Assembly: GCA_029259715.1 (NCBI GenBank)
Contig: JAJDEP010000012.1
Coordinates: 1-64,000, forward strand
Reading direction: 5' to 3'
Length of the DNA: 64,000 nucleotides
Origin: Planctomycetota bacterium
GTDB taxonomy: Bacteria; Planctomycetota; B15-G4
The notes below the pieces were generated by a model. The model was not told where the DNA came from and did no database searches. It saw only the letters and a program-made list of their open reading frames with translations. Shown one piece after another: positions 53,690-63,174 of this stretch. Position 1 is the first letter of the stretch. The number at the start of each line of letters is the position of its first letter. The translations under genes and the position numbers were made by a program.

Positions 53690-55212
53690 CACGCCTCATC
53701 CTGTTCGGCTTCGTCGCGGTGCTGCTCATGCGCCTCGCGGCGGCCCACCTGCTCGGCCTCTACGGCGACGAGGCCTGGTACTGGCAGTGCGCCCAGCAGC
53801 TGGACTTCGCCTACGCCGACCATCCCTTCATGACCGCGCTGGTCGTCCACCTGGGCACCTTGCTGTTCGGCGACACGACGCTCGGCGTGCGTTTCGGGTT
53901 CGTGCTGCTCGGCGCGGCCTCCACGCCGCTCGTCTACTGGCTCGCCCGCCCGCTGGTCGGCAAGGCGGACGCCCTGCTGGCGGCCGGCGCGACGTTGATC
54001 CTGCTGCCGAGCGTGGTCCTCGGTGTGGTGGCCGCGCCCGACGGGCCCGCCGCCTTCCTCGCCCTCGTCGGCCTGTGTGCGTTCGAGCGGGCCACGCGCA
54101 CGGGGCGCAACTCCTGGTGGTTGCTGGCGGGCGTCGCCGGCGCGCTGTCCCTCTCCACGCACTACCGCTGCACCGTGTTCATCGCCGCCATGGGTTTGTC
54201 GCTGCTGGGCACGCCCACCGGACGGGGACGCCTGCGCACCCCGGGTCCGTGGCTCGCCCTCGCTGTCACGGCGCTCGGGGCCCTGCCCTTGCTGGTCTTC
54301 AACCTCGAGCACGACTTCGGGCCCCTCACCTATCAGTTCTCCGATCGCCACGGTGCTTCCCGCGGCTTGAGCGAGTGGATCCGCCATCCCGTCGAGCAGG
54401 CCCTGGTCGTCTCACCCCTGCTCTACGGCCTGCTCCTCGGCACGCTGGTCTCGACGGTGCGCGGCCTGCGCGCCGGGGATACGGGGCGGGCCCTCGCGGC
54501 CTGCTTCGGCCTGGTCGTCCTGGGGCTCTACTTCATCACCAGCCCGTTCACCGACACGTCCCACGTGCGCTTCCATTGGCCCGCTCCCGGATACCTGCCG
54601 CTGCTGGTGTTCCTGCCCGGAGTCGTGCGCACCTTCCGCGCGCGGGGCCCGGGCTCCCGGCGGCTCACCACGGCGGCCTTCGTCCTCGCCGGCGTCGTGG
54701 TCCTGTTCATCCACGTGGCCATCGTGACCGGCAGGCCGCACATCGAGCGCCTGCCCCGGTCCACCAAGGGCTGGACCACCGTCGCCGAGACCCTCGCCGC
54801 CCACGTCGACGAGCACCTCGTGCCCGGTCTCGCCGCCGGCGCCCGCCCGCTGGTCGTGGCCGACAACTACATCACCGCCGGTCAGGTCGAGTTCGCCCTC
54901 GGCGACCGGGTCGACGTCTACGTGCTCCGTCACCCCAAGAACATCGACCACGGCCGCGACCTGCAGTTCACCCTGTGGGGCGTCGACGAGGAAGCCCTCG
55001 CCGCCCGCGTCGGCGACGACGCCCTGGTGGTGATCGAGATCTCGGCGACGAAGCGACACGGACGCGACGAGTGGCGCGCCCATGTGCGCGGCCTGTTCGA
55101 CCGCTGGGAACCCCTGAGCAGCCTCACCGAGAAGGAGTTGCACACCGGTGAGGAGCTGGGTTGGGAGCGCGACTTCGAGTTCGGCGTCGGGCGCGGCGTG
55201 CGGGCCCGGTGA
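53686..55212 (+). CDS. GT39/ArnT-like membrane glycosyltransferase
   Basis: 508 residues: about 10-12 helices with [13 protein letters not shown] in the first loop and YADHPFM soon after, the Asp-Glu pattern of PMT/ArnT-type GT-C enzymes using polyprenyl-phosphate sugars. C-terminal 130 residues are soluble. Overlaps the GT2 gene upstream, which would supply its donor. Convergent with the small lipoprotein gene (4 bases apart). Confidence 0.8.
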   Translation: MTRLILFGFVAVLLMRLAAAHLLGLYGDEAWYWQCAQQLDFAYADHPFMTALVVHLGTLLFGDTTLGVRFGFVLLGAASTPLVYWLARPLVGKADALLAAGATLILLPSVVLGVVAAPDGPAAFLALVGLCAFERATRTGRNSWWLLAGVAGALSLSTHYRCTVFIAAMGLSLLGTPTGRGRLRTPGPWLALAVTALGALPLLVFNLEHDFGPLTYQFSDRHGASRGLSEWIRHPVEQALVVSPLLYGLLLGTLVSTVRGLRAGDTGRALAACFGLVVLGLYFITSPFTDTSHVRFHWPAPGYLPLLVFLPGVVRTFRARGPGSRRLTTAAFVLAGVVVLFIHVAIVTGRPHIERLPRSTKGWTTVAETLAAHVDEHLVPGLAAGARPLVVADNYITAGQVEFALGDRVDVYVLRHPKNIDHGRDLQFTLWGVDEEALAARVGDDALVVIEISATKRHGRDEWRAHVRGLFDRWEPLSSLTEKELHTGEELGWERDFEFGVGRGVRAR

Positions 55213-55216
55213 AGCC

Positions 55217-55564
55217 CTAGCCGTTCATCGGGTTGTCACCCGAGATCATGGCCGGCGCTTCCGGTGCATAGATGCCGCTGCCGGCGCCAAAATGGAACGG
55301 GCCGACGCCGAGACCGAAGCCCAGCAGTCCGAGCTCCAGGTGCAGCAACCGCCACACGTCGAGTCGCACGAGGGTGTAGGCATTCGGGCCGCCGAAGAGG
55401 TCCATCGACAGCAGGGTCTCGTTGGCCATCCAGCCGTAGTCGATGTAGGAATTGGCGCGGAGGTCGGGCGACCAATCGCTGGCACCGCGACCGACACCCC
55501 CGTCCACCACGGTGCACGCGCCCAGCAGGACACAGCTCGCCAACAGCAATCCGAGTCGATTCAT
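55217..55564 (-). CDS. Small putative lipoprotein
   Basis: 115 residues with a lipoprotein signal (LLLASCVLLGAC). The mature part contains DYGWMANETLLSMDLFGG and LLGFGLGVGPFHFG; it is rich in Gly and Leu. GAAGGA lies 8 bases upstream of the ATG at 55564. Resembles the lipoprotein at 26815 in size and composition. No family recognised. Confidence 0.6.
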   Translation of the reverse strand: MNRLGLLLASCVLLGACTVVDGGVGRGASDWSPDLRANSYIDYGWMANETLLSMDLFGGPNAYTLVRLDVWRLLHLELGLLGFGLGVGPFHFGAGSGIYAPEAPAMISGDNPMNG

Positions 55565-55663
55565 CGCAAGCATCCTTCGTGAAGTGAGGTGTGGCCCGAC
55601 GTTCGACCACGAATGATGCATTGTAGAGCCGGCCACGGGCGGAACCAGTAGGGTGACGGCCCC

Positions 55664-56272
55664 ATGACGCCCCTGCTCCTGCCGCCGCTGCCCTATGCCA
55701 CCGAGGCGCTGGAACCGCACATCTCGCGCCGGACGCTGGTCACTCACCACGGCCGGCACCATCAGGCCTACGTGGACAAAGTGAATGCCACGGTGCGCGA
55801 CACGTCGCAGTCCGGCTGGAGCCTCGAACGTCTGGTCAAGGAGGCCTCAGGGGCGCTGTTCAACAATGCGGCGCAGGCATGGAACCACGAGTTCTACTGG
55901 CATTCGCTGAGACCGGCCGGCGGACCGCAGCCGCCGGCAGACTTGAGCGCCGCCATCCAGCGCTCCTTCGGCAGTCTCGGTGGATTGCAGCACGCGTTTC
56001 GCGACGCCGCCTTGGACCACTTCGGCTCGGGTTGGGCCTGGCTGGTGGCCGCGCCGGGCGATCGGCTCGAAGTGCTGACCACGCATGACGCCGACACACC
56101 GCTGCGCGACGGGCCGCTGCCGCTGTTGACCTGCGACCTCTGGGAGCACGCCTGGTACCTGGACCGCCTCCAGGACAAGGCCGCCTACCTGAAGGCCTTC
56201 TGGGAGTTGGCGAACTGGTCCTTCGCCGCCGAGAATCTCGCCCGTGCTTCGGCACCTCGACGCGCCCGCTGA
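55664..56272 (+). CDS. sodB: Iron superoxide dismutase
   Basis: 202 residues with the Fe/Mn-SOD ligands: THHGRHHQAYV, NNAAQAWNHEFYW and CDLWEHAWYLDR. The Gln before WNH is that of iron enzymes. It converts superoxide to peroxide and oxygen; no signal peptide, so cytoplasmic. Divergent from the small lipoprotein gene. Confidence 0.93.
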   Translation: MTPLLLPPLPYATEALEPHISRRTLVTHHGRHHQAYVDKVNATVRDTSQSGWSLERLVKEASGALFNNAAQAWNHEFYWHSLRPAGGPQPPADLSAAIQRSFGSLGGLQHAFRDAALDHFGSGWAWLVAAPGDRLEVLTTHDADTPLRDGPLPLLTCDLWEHAWYLDRLQDKAAYLKAFWELANWSFAAENLARASAPRRAR

Positions 56273-56284
56273 TCGGGCCGGGCA

Positions 56285-57778
56285 TCAGGGCATCTCAAGC
56301 AGTTGCGTCGGGGCGAGGTAGAGCAGGTGCATGTCGGGCTTGAGCGGCAGGTCGTCCGGGGGATTCACGCGGTCGACGCCGGTCGTCCCGCGGGTCACGC
56401 CGATCGCGAGTCCGCCACGACTGCGCAGGTCGAGGGCCGCGACCAGTTCGCCGTAGGTGCGGGCCGCGACCCCCGGCGGTACGACGCCGGCGAAGAGTGA
56501 GGACTCTCCCCGCAGGACAACCTGGCTGAGGGTGTCCGCCGTGCCGTGGTGTTCGATGGCATGGGCCAGCAGCGAGAATCCGAGCCGACGGGTCTCGATC
56601 ACCTCGTCGGCGCCGGCCGCCCGAGCGTGCTGGACGTTCTCGGAGTCGAGCACCTCGGCGACGAGATAGAGGGGCCGCTGGCGCTGCGCCGGTGTGCCCT
56701 TGCTCGCGAGGTACGAGCGAATCGTGAAGATGATCAGCAGCGTCACGGCATCCGCGAGCTGGGGGCTGGTGCGGCGTCCGCCCGCGACGACGACGGAGGC
56801 GGCCTTGTCGATGCGGACCTTGTCCAGCTCGCTCTCCTTCGCCGGATCGCCGCGGACCCAGTAGAGCTCGGCCGGGATCTCCGGCGGTCGCTCCTGGTCG
56901 GCGATGAGCACGATCTTCGTGGCTTCGGGGTCGTGCTCGGTGACCAGGGTCTCGAGGAGCAGGTGCATGCCTTCCTCGTAGCCGCAGACGACGATGTGAT
57001 TCACGTAGTTCCCCATGCGGAATTGCTCCTCACGAACGCGCAGGACGGCATTGAGCAGGCTGTGACCGACGATGCCGGCGAACATGGCCAGCGTGAACAT
57101 GCCCCCGACCATCAGGACGCCCGTGACGGCGCGGCCGAGGGTCGTGACCGGGGTCACCTCGCCGAAGCCCACCGTCGTGATCGTCACCAGGGCGAGCCAA
57201 CACCCATCGGCGATCGACTTGATGTCCGGGTTCAGCTCCCGTTCGATCAGGAACAGGCTGCTGCCTCCCAGGAGCACTTGCATCAGGACGAAGGCGAAGG
57301 CGAGCGTGAACAGGAACCGATCGCGCTCGAAGGCATGGAACAGGCCGGTGAAGGGATTCCCGTAGCGCAGGATCCGCTTCGCCCGGAGCAGCCTGAGCAG
57401 CCGCAGGGCGCGCAGCCCGCGCATCTCGGGCACCAGGGCGGCGATCGTCGCCAAGTCCACGAGCATCATCGGATGCAGCATGAAGCGCAGCCGACCGAGG
57501 ACGTGGACGCGTGCCCGCCCGATCTTCGGCCTGCGGAACACGAGCAGGTCCGTCGGTCGGTAGGTCGCGACCCGGAGCAGGTACTCGATCACGAAGACGA
57601 TGAGCAGGCCGCGGTCGATGGTCCGCAGGAGGAGTCGTTCTTCGCCACCGCGGGGGAAGAGGAACTCGACCGCGAACAGGATCACCGACAACAGGATCAG
57701 CACCCACACGACGGCGCCGACGATCTGGTGGGACCGTGCGCGCGGGTCGTGGAATGCGACGCGTACCGCCTCGAACAT
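56285..57778 (-). CDS. Voltage-gated-type K+ channel with RCK/TrkA-N domain
   Basis: 497 residues: six membrane helices with an Arg-rich S4 (RGLRALRLLRLLRAKRILRY), pore helix and filter TVGFGEVTP near 198-206, then one RCK (HIVVCGYEEGMHLLLETL) and a second RCK-like region to the end. TVGFG instead of TVGYG is known in some K+ channels. ATG at 57778 precedes S1. Probably ligand-gated. Confidence 0.85.
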   Translation of the reverse strand: MFEAVRVAFHDPRARSHQIVGAVVWVLILLSVILFAVEFLFPRGGEERLLLRTIDRGLLIVFVIEYLLRVATYRPTDLLVFRRPKIGRARVHVLGRLRFMLHPMMLVDLATIAALVPEMRGLRALRLLRLLRAKRILRYGNPFTGLFHAFERDRFLFTLAFAFVLMQVLLGGSSLFLIERELNPDIKSIADGCWLALVTITTVGFGEVTPVTTLGRAVTGVLMVGGMFTLAMFAGIVGHSLLNAVLRVREEQFRMGNYVNHIVVCGYEEGMHLLLETLVTEHDPEATKIVLIADQERPPEIPAELYWVRGDPAKESELDKVRIDKAASVVVAGGRRTSPQLADAVTLLIIFTIRSYLASKGTPAQRQRPLYLVAEVLDSENVQHARAAGADEVIETRRLGFSLLAHAIEHHGTADTLSQVVLRGESSLFAGVVPPGVAARTYGELVAALDLRSRGGLAIGVTRGTTGVDRVNPPDDLPLKPDMHLLYLAPTQLLEMP

Positions 57779-58024
57779 GTCCCTCACACGGCTCACACTA
57801 GCAGCCGGTCGGGGGACGTTGCCACGCTGGGGTCGGGCGCGATCAGCGCAGGTTGGGGGGCATCCGCCGCCGTCAGGACCCGCACGCGGGGGGCCCGTCA
57901 CGACCTCGAATCCTGGGGTAATCTGAAGCTTCGGCGACGGGCCGCCGGAATCCCCCTTCCCCCGCCCGCATCACCGCGCCGGCCCCGGCAGGAGCCGCGG
58001 CGCACCTCACCTGCGACTCACACC
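57779..58024. other. Divergent intergenic region, K+ channel and propeller/malectin genes
   Basis: 246 bases with no gene seen. GGTAATCT near 57917 could be a -10 for the plus-strand gene. No ribosome-binding site is obvious for the GTG at 58025. Confidence 0.3.
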
Positions 58025-61000
58025 GTGATCTCCACCCTCGTGACCGCCGGGCTTCGGCTCGGGGCGGCGCTGGCCGTGCTCGCCCTGGCGGCGCCCGTGC
58101 AGGCCCAGGCCGACGGCTCCCTCGCCGTCGCCTTCACGAGCCACGTGCTGCAGGGCCCCAACCTCGACCACCCGACGTCGCTGCAGTTCGGGCCGGACGG
58201 GCGGCTGTACGTGGCCGAGCAGGACGGCACGATCCACGCGCTCACCGTCGCGCTGCAGGGCGTCGACTACGTAGTCACGGCGGCCGAGCTGCTCGAGCAG
58301 ATCCACGACCTGCCCAACCACGATGACGACGGCACGCCCAACCCCGGCGTCACCGGCCGGCAGGTCACGGGCATCCTCGTGGTGGGCACACCGTCGGCGC
58401 CGGTGATCTACGTCGGCTCGAGCGACCCGCGCATCGGTGCCGGCAGCTCGGGCGCGGACACGGGCCTCGACACCAACTCGGGCGTGCTCTCGCGCCTGAC
58501 CCTCACGCCCGGTGGCTGGGAACACCTCGACCTGGTGCGCGGCCTGCCGCGCTCGGAGGAGAACCACTCCATCAACGGCATCGTCCTCGATGCCGCGAAC
58601 AACCGGCTGCTCACACCCATCGGCGGCAACACCAACATGGGCGCGCCGTCGAACAACTTCGCCGGGCTGCCCGAGTACGCCCTCTCCACCGCCATCCTGG
58701 CCATCGAACTCGGCGTCATCGGGGAGAGCACCTACGACCTGCCCACCCTCGACGACGAGGACCGGCCGGGCGACCCCGACGTGTTCGACCCCTTCGGCGG
58801 CAACGACGGCAAGAACCAGGCCGTGGTGGTGCCCGGCGGCCCTGTGTGGATCTACTCGCCCGGGTGGCGCAACGCCTACGACCTGGTGCTCACCCAGGCC
58901 GGCCGGCTCTATTGCGTGGACAACGGGGGCAACGCGGGCTGGGGCGGGGCGCCCAGCGACTGCACCAACGCGGTGGTCGAGCCGGGCATCTCGCAGCTCG
59001 ACAACCTGCACCACGTGCCGGGGCCGGGCTTCTACGCCGGGCACCCCAACCCCACCCGCGCCGACCCGGCCAACACCTTCAACGCCGGCAATCCCCAGAG
59101 CCCGGTGAGCGCGGCCAACCCCGTCGAGTGTTCGCTGCTCGAACCGGGCGCGGGCGACGGCGCCCTGGCCACCTGGGGCACCTCCACCAACGGCATCGCC
59201 GAGTACACCTCCGCCACCTTCGGCGGAGCCATGCAAGGCGACCTGCTGCTGGCCGGCTACGGCGGCAAGATCCGCCGGGTCGAGCTGGACGCGGCCGGCA
59301 CGAGCGCCGTGCAGACCTCGAACCTGTTCACCAGCCTCGGCGGCAAGCCCCTCGACATCACCACCCGCGGCGACGGCGAGTCGTTCCCCGGCACGATCTG
59401 GGTCGCCAAGTACTCGGGCGGCGAGGTGGTCGTGTTCCGCCCCGACTTCGTGGAGAACTGCACCGCCGCCCACAGCCTGGTCCTCGACGAGGACGGCGAC
59501 GGCTACAGCAACGCCGACGAGCTCGACAACGGCACCAACCCCTGCTCCGCCGGCGACGTGCCCGCCGACTTCGACTTCGACCTGATCTCCGACCTCAACG
59601 ATCCCGACGACGACGACGACGGCGTGCCCGACCCGGCCGATCCTTTCGCCCTCGACGCGAGCGACGGCGGCACCACCGCGTTGCCGCTGCTGCTCGACTG
59701 GGACAACGACGGCATCCCCCTCGGCGGCCTGCTCGACCTGGGCGCCACCGGGCTCATTGCGAACGGCGTCACCGACTACCTCGCGCAGTTCGACCCCGAG
59801 CTCATGACCGCCGGCGGCGCGGCCGGCGCGGTGACCGTGGACGCCGTCACCGGCGGCACGGCGCGGGGCCCGGCCAACGACCAGGAATTCGGATTCCAGG
59901 CGGGCTTCGCGGCGCCCGACTCCCTGGCCCCCTTCATCGCGACGGCCCGCGTGCTCGCGCCCTTCGCGGGCCTCACGCCCGATCCCGGCCAGGAGCTGGG
60001 CCTCGCCCTGGGCACCGGCACCCAGTCCGACTTCCTGCGCCTGGTCGTCACCGGCGACGGCGTCGCGGCGAGCCTCGAGCTGCGAGACGCCGAGACATTC
60101 CTGGGCGCGGCCCCGCTGTCACTCCCGGGCCCCGACCATGCCGACCTGTTCCTGCACGTCGATCCGGCGACCGCCGTGGCGTCGGGCTCCTATCGGCTCA
60201 CCACGGCGGGGACGCCCGGGCCCTTCGTGCCCCTCTTCCCGCCCACGCCCCTGCCGGCGGATTGGTTCGGCACGGACACGTCCCTGGCGCTGGGACTGCT
60301 CGCCACCAACGGCGGCGCCGCGCCCTTCCCCGCGACCTGGGATCACCTGCGGGCCGCCGCCGACGGAAGCCTGGTGACCCTGCACCGCGTCAACGCGGGC
60401 GGCGACATCGTGCCCGCGTCGGACAACGGTCCGCCCTGGGTTGCCCACGAGGAGTACGCGGAGGGCAGCACCTACACGACGGCCGAGCCGATCCAGCTGC
60501 ACCGCTCGGTGCCGCCGGGCACGCCGGTCGAGGTGTTCGAGACCGAGCTCTGGGACCCGCCGATCGGCGACGAGATGACCTGGGAGCTGCCCGTGCCCCA
60601 CCCCGGCCAATACGAGCTGCGCCTCTACTTCGCCGAGATCTGGCACCAGGGCCAGGCCGCCGGGATCCGCGTGTTCGACGTCGAGGTCGAGGGCGCGCTG
60701 GTCATGGACGACTACGACATCTTCGCCGACGTGGGCGGCTACACGGGCGTGCGCAAGACCTTCCAGACCACCGTCAGCGACGGGTCGCTCACGCTGCGCC
60801 TGCTGCACGAGGTGGAGAACCCGAAGGTCAGCGCGGTGGAGGTGCTGCAGGCCATCGGCTGCGAAGGCACCACGCCCGACTGCAACGGCAACGGCATCGC
60901 CGACGCCTGCGACGTCCTCGACGGGACTCTGGGCACGCTCACGCCCTACGGCACGGGTCTGCCGGGGAGCGGCGGCATCGTGCCGCAGCTCGACGTCACC

Positions 61001-61330
61001 GGCTGCTTCGCCGCCGGCTCCAACTCATTGGAGTTTGAGGTGACCAACGGCCTGGGCGGCGCGAGCGGCCTCGTGCTGGTCGGCACCGAGACCGCGTCGC
61101 TGCCCCTCGAGGGCGGCACCCTGCTCGTCGCGCCGCCCTTCGTGACCCTCGTCACCATCGCCCTCGACGGGTCCGGCCCGGGCACCGGCACGCTGACCAT
61201 CCCGGTGCCCCCGACCGGACCCGCCCCGGCGGGAACCAAGATCACGCTGCAAGCCGCCTTCTTCGACGCCGCCGCGCCCTACGGCATCTCGTTCTCGAAC
61301 GGCCTGCTGATGACCTGGCCGACGCAGTAG
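58025..61330 (+). CDS. Large secreted protein with sugar-dehydrogenase-like propeller and malectin domain
   Basis: 1101 residues: signal peptide (LGAALAVLALAAPVQAQA), a six-bladed propeller like soluble PQQ sugar dehydrogenases at about 25-470 (TSLQFGPDGRLYVAEQDG, NAYDLVLTQAGRLYCVDNGGN), thrombospondin-3-type calcium repeats about 485-565 (DEDGDGYSNADE, DPDDDDDGVPD, DWDNDG), a lectin-like sandwich about 590-790, a malectin domain about 790-940 (YELRLYFAEIWHQGQAAGIRVFDVEVEG) and the shared C-terminal module (LPLEGGTLLVAPP, ITLQAAFFDA, ISFSNGLL). PQQ-binding residues were not verified. Probably sugar binding on the surface. Confidence 0.78.
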   Translation: MISTLVTAGLRLGAALAVLALAAPVQAQADGSLAVAFTSHVLQGPNLDHPTSLQFGPDGRLYVAEQDGTIHALTVALQGVDYVVTAAELLEQIHDLPNHDDDGTPNPGVTGRQVTGILVVGTPSAPVIYVGSSDPRIGAGSSGADTGLDTNSGVLSRLTLTPGGWEHLDLVRGLPRSEENHSINGIVLDAANNRLLTPIGGNTNMGAPSNNFAGLPEYALSTAILAIELGVIGESTYDLPTLDDEDRPGDPDVFDPFGGNDGKNQAVVVPGGPVWIYSPGWRNAYDLVLTQAGRLYCVDNGGNAGWGGAPSDCTNAVVEPGISQLDNLHHVPGPGFYAGHPNPTRADPANTFNAGNPQSPVSAANPVECSLLEPGAGDGALATWGTSTNGIAEYTSATFGGAMQGDLLLAGYGGKIRRVELDAAGTSAVQTSNLFTSLGGKPLDITTRGDGESFPGTIWVAKYSGGEVVVFRPDFVENCTAAHSLVLDEDGDGYSNADELDNGTNPCSAGDVPADFDFDLISDLNDPDDDDDGVPDPADPFALDASDGGTTALPLLLDWDNDGIPLGGLLDLGATGLIANGVTDYLAQFDPELMTAGGAAGAVTVDAVTGGTARGPANDQEFGFQAGFAAPDSLAPFIATARVLAPFAGLTPDPGQELGLALGTGTQSDFLRLVVTGDGVAASLELRDAETFLGAAPLSLPGPDHADLFLHVDPATAVASGSYRLTTAGTPGPFVPLFPPTPLPADWFGTDTSLALGLLATNGGAAPFPATWDHLRAAADGSLVTLHRVNAGGDIVPASDNGPPWVAHEEYAEGSTYTTAEPIQLHRSVPPGTPVEVFETELWDPPIGDEMTWELPVPHPGQYELRLYFAEIWHQGQAAGIRVFDVEVEGALVMDDYDIFADVGGYTGVRKTFQTTVSDGSLTLRLLHEVENPKVSAVEVLQAIGCEGTTPDCNGNGIADACDVLDGTLGTLTPYGTGLPGSGGIVPQLDVTGCFAAGSNSLEFEVTNGLGGASGLVLVGTETASLPLEGGTLLVAPPFVTLVTIALDGSGPGTGTLTIPVPPTGPAPAGTKITLQAAFFDAAAPYGISFSNGLLMTWPTQ

Positions 61331-61648
61331 CGGGGGCGCGATGGACGCTGTGCCGTCTCATCGGAGAAGTCATCAACGTGGAGACAGCACTCTCACCTTG
61401 GCGCCTTCGCGCCTGCAGCATTGTCCTCGCGAGTAAGGCGCGGCAGGTCCACATCCCCGTTGCCATTCGGGTCGCGGGATATGAACCGCCGGTTGCCGAA
61501 CTTGATGACCGGGCGTACCGCATTGAGGTGAGTCACAGAGTGTGCATTCGAGTGGGGAGTCGGCGTGGTCCGTAAGTGCGACCATGAGTCGACGCTGGGC
61601 CGCATCGGTCGCCCGCGACGTCGCTAGCCACATAGCGTTCGGACAGGT
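61331..61648. other. Intergenic region with possible small minus-strand gene
   Basis: 318 bases between two plus-strand genes. One short minus-strand frame is listed separately. GGCGC/GCGCC at 61400-61413 is a small hairpin without a T-run. The promoter of the radical SAM gene should be in the right half, but no clear elements stand out. Confidence 0.35.
61393..61536 (-). CDS. Possible small protein or gene remnant
   Basis: A 47-residue frame from GTG 61536 with normal high-GC third positions. The segment VIKFGNRRFISRDPNGNGDVDL looks like real protein and includes a calcium-loop-like DPNGNGDVD. No ribosome-binding site is seen; a longer form could start at ATG 61605 (70 residues). Either a short conserved protein or the end of a lost gene. 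Confidence 0.32.
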   Translation of the reverse strand: MTHLNAVRPVIKFGNRRFISRDPNGNGDVDLPRLTREDNAAGAKAPR

Positions 61649-63001
61649 ATGTTCGCCTTCGAACACCAGCGGATCGCACCGCCATCTGGGTTGCACCCGA
61701 TGAACTGCATGGCCATCGACAGCTTCTACGTGAAGGCCAACGGGGAGATCCCGTGTTGGTGCTCTCCGGGCGAGCACCACCCCATCACCCGGCTCGACAC
61801 GGAGCACCCGAAGTCGACGGCCGTCGTCCAGGACGTCCTGAACGGCAGCGTGTTCAAGCGCATGCGCCAGGAACTGCGCGAGGGCCGCCTGCCCTTCGAC
61901 TACTGCAAGGGCTGCTCGTTCCTCCGGAACGACGGCGAAGACGCCTGGTCTCGCGTCGATGAATCCGACGGGACGGTGAAGAGCCTCAACACGCTGCAGG
62001 TCGAGTCGTCGTTCCTCTGCAATGTGGACTGTCCACTGTGCGTCCGCCTGCCCGTCCGGCGGCAGGTCAAGGACCCGCCCCACCAACTGTCCATGGAGCT
62101 GTTTACGCACGTCATCGACGACCTGGTGACCAGCGACATCAGCGTCCGGGAGATCTGGTTCAGCGGACGCGGGGAGCCGCTGATGAACCCGGACTTCGCC
62201 TCCATGGTGAAGTACGGCAAGGACAGGCTGGGAGCGTTGGTCACCGCGCACACCAACGGCAACTTCAGCTTCCGCGACGAACTGGTGACATGCGGACTCG
62301 ACGAGATCGAGATCGCCTTCGACGGTGTCGACCAGGAGACCTACGGCAAGTACCGGCGCGGCGGAAAGCTCGAGCGGGTCGCGCAGTTCGCCAAGGACTA
62401 CTCCGAGGCCAAGCGACGACTGAAGACGGCCACCCCCGAGCTCGTCTGGAAGATGGTCCTGTTCGAGTGGAACAGCAGTGACCAGGAGATCTCAAGGGCC
62501 ATCGCGTGGGCCGACGAGTTGGGCCTCGATCGCGTCCTGCTCATGAACACCGACACGCCGGGCGGCATGTCCTATCGCGATGCGGGCCGGCGGCTCCGAG
62601 AGATCGAGCCACTGGTGGAGCGGCTCGACGCCGAATTCCCGGGCATCCGCGTCGAGATCCACGGCTATCACTCGACGTACAGCGCGACGCCGGAGGTCGA
62701 CTGCCAGCTGCGGGTCGAGCAGTCGGATGCCACGTCCACGCTTATCGCCGGACGCCTCTTCAATCACCTGCTCGAGACGCGGAGCGTCGACGTCCAGGTC
62801 CGACTGCAGAGCGAGCGGGGCGACGCGGACGTCACGCTCGTCACCGCGTCGTACGACCTCCCCGAGCGCGCCGAGCACGTGAACACCTTCCCCATCGACC
62901 ACGTCGGTCGCGAGAACGGGGACTACCGCCTGTGGGTCTCGGTGGCCGATCCCGTCAGCGGCGAGCTGATCACCGAAGCGGCCTGCGACTTCAGCATCTG
63001 A
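61649..63001 (+). CDS. Radical SAM protein with N-terminal SPASM-like cysteines
   Basis: 450 residues. The radical SAM cluster motif is CNVDCPLC near 122-129 (Cx3Cx2C), followed by WFSGRGEPLMNP near 170 and EIAFDGVDQETYGKYR. Cysteines usually found in a C-terminal SPASM domain instead precede it: MNC near 20, CWC at 36-38, CKGC at 86-89. The C-terminal 120 residues are a beta-rich domain. Function unknown; no precursor peptide was seen next to it. Confidence 0.77.
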   Translation: MFAFEHQRIAPPSGLHPMNCMAIDSFYVKANGEIPCWCSPGEHHPITRLDTEHPKSTAVVQDVLNGSVFKRMRQELREGRLPFDYCKGCSFLRNDGEDAWSRVDESDGTVKSLNTLQVESSFLCNVDCPLCVRLPVRRQVKDPPHQLSMELFTHVIDDLVTSDISVREIWFSGRGEPLMNPDFASMVKYGKDRLGALVTAHTNGNFSFRDELVTCGLDEIEIAFDGVDQETYGKYRRGGKLERVAQFAKDYSEAKRRLKTATPELVWKMVLFEWNSSDQEISRAIAWADELGLDRVLLMNTDTPGGMSYRDAGRRLREIEPLVERLDAEFPGIRVEIHGYHSTYSATPEVDCQLRVEQSDATSTLIAGRLFNHLLETRSVDVQVRLQSERGDADVTLVTASYDLPERAEHVNTFPIDHVGRENGDYRLWVSVADPVSGELITEAACDFSI

Positions 63002-63016
63002 CGCGACCGGCGCGAG

Positions 63017-63090
63017 TGGGCCCTCCAGGACTCGAACCTGGGACCGACGGATTATGAGTCCGCTGCTCTAACCGACTGAGCTAAGGGCCC
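63017..63090 (-). tRNA. tRNA with CAT anticodon (Ile2 or elongator Met)
   Basis: 74 bases with a perfect 7-bp acceptor stem (GGGCCCT/AGGGCCC), D-arm TAGCTCAGTCGGTTAGAGCA, anticodon stem-loop GCGGACTCATAATCCGT (anticodon CAT) and T-arm with GGTTCGAGTCC. The CCA end is not encoded. The acceptor and D-arm resemble tRNA-Ile2 (read as AUA after lysidine modification) more than E. coli elongator Met, but the anticodon loop is common to both. Confidence 0.93.
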
Positions 63091-63174
63091 GCATGCTGCC
63101 CGGCCCACAGGCCGGCGGTCACAGGTTACCGGGTCGGGCTCACGCATACCGGGTCGGGCGCCCGCCCGACGCCG

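Noticed and set aside
56546..58024. Upstream 493-codon extension of the propeller/malectin frame
   Set aside because: It runs antisense through the K+ channel gene and lacks protein-like composition; the signal peptide starts at 58025.
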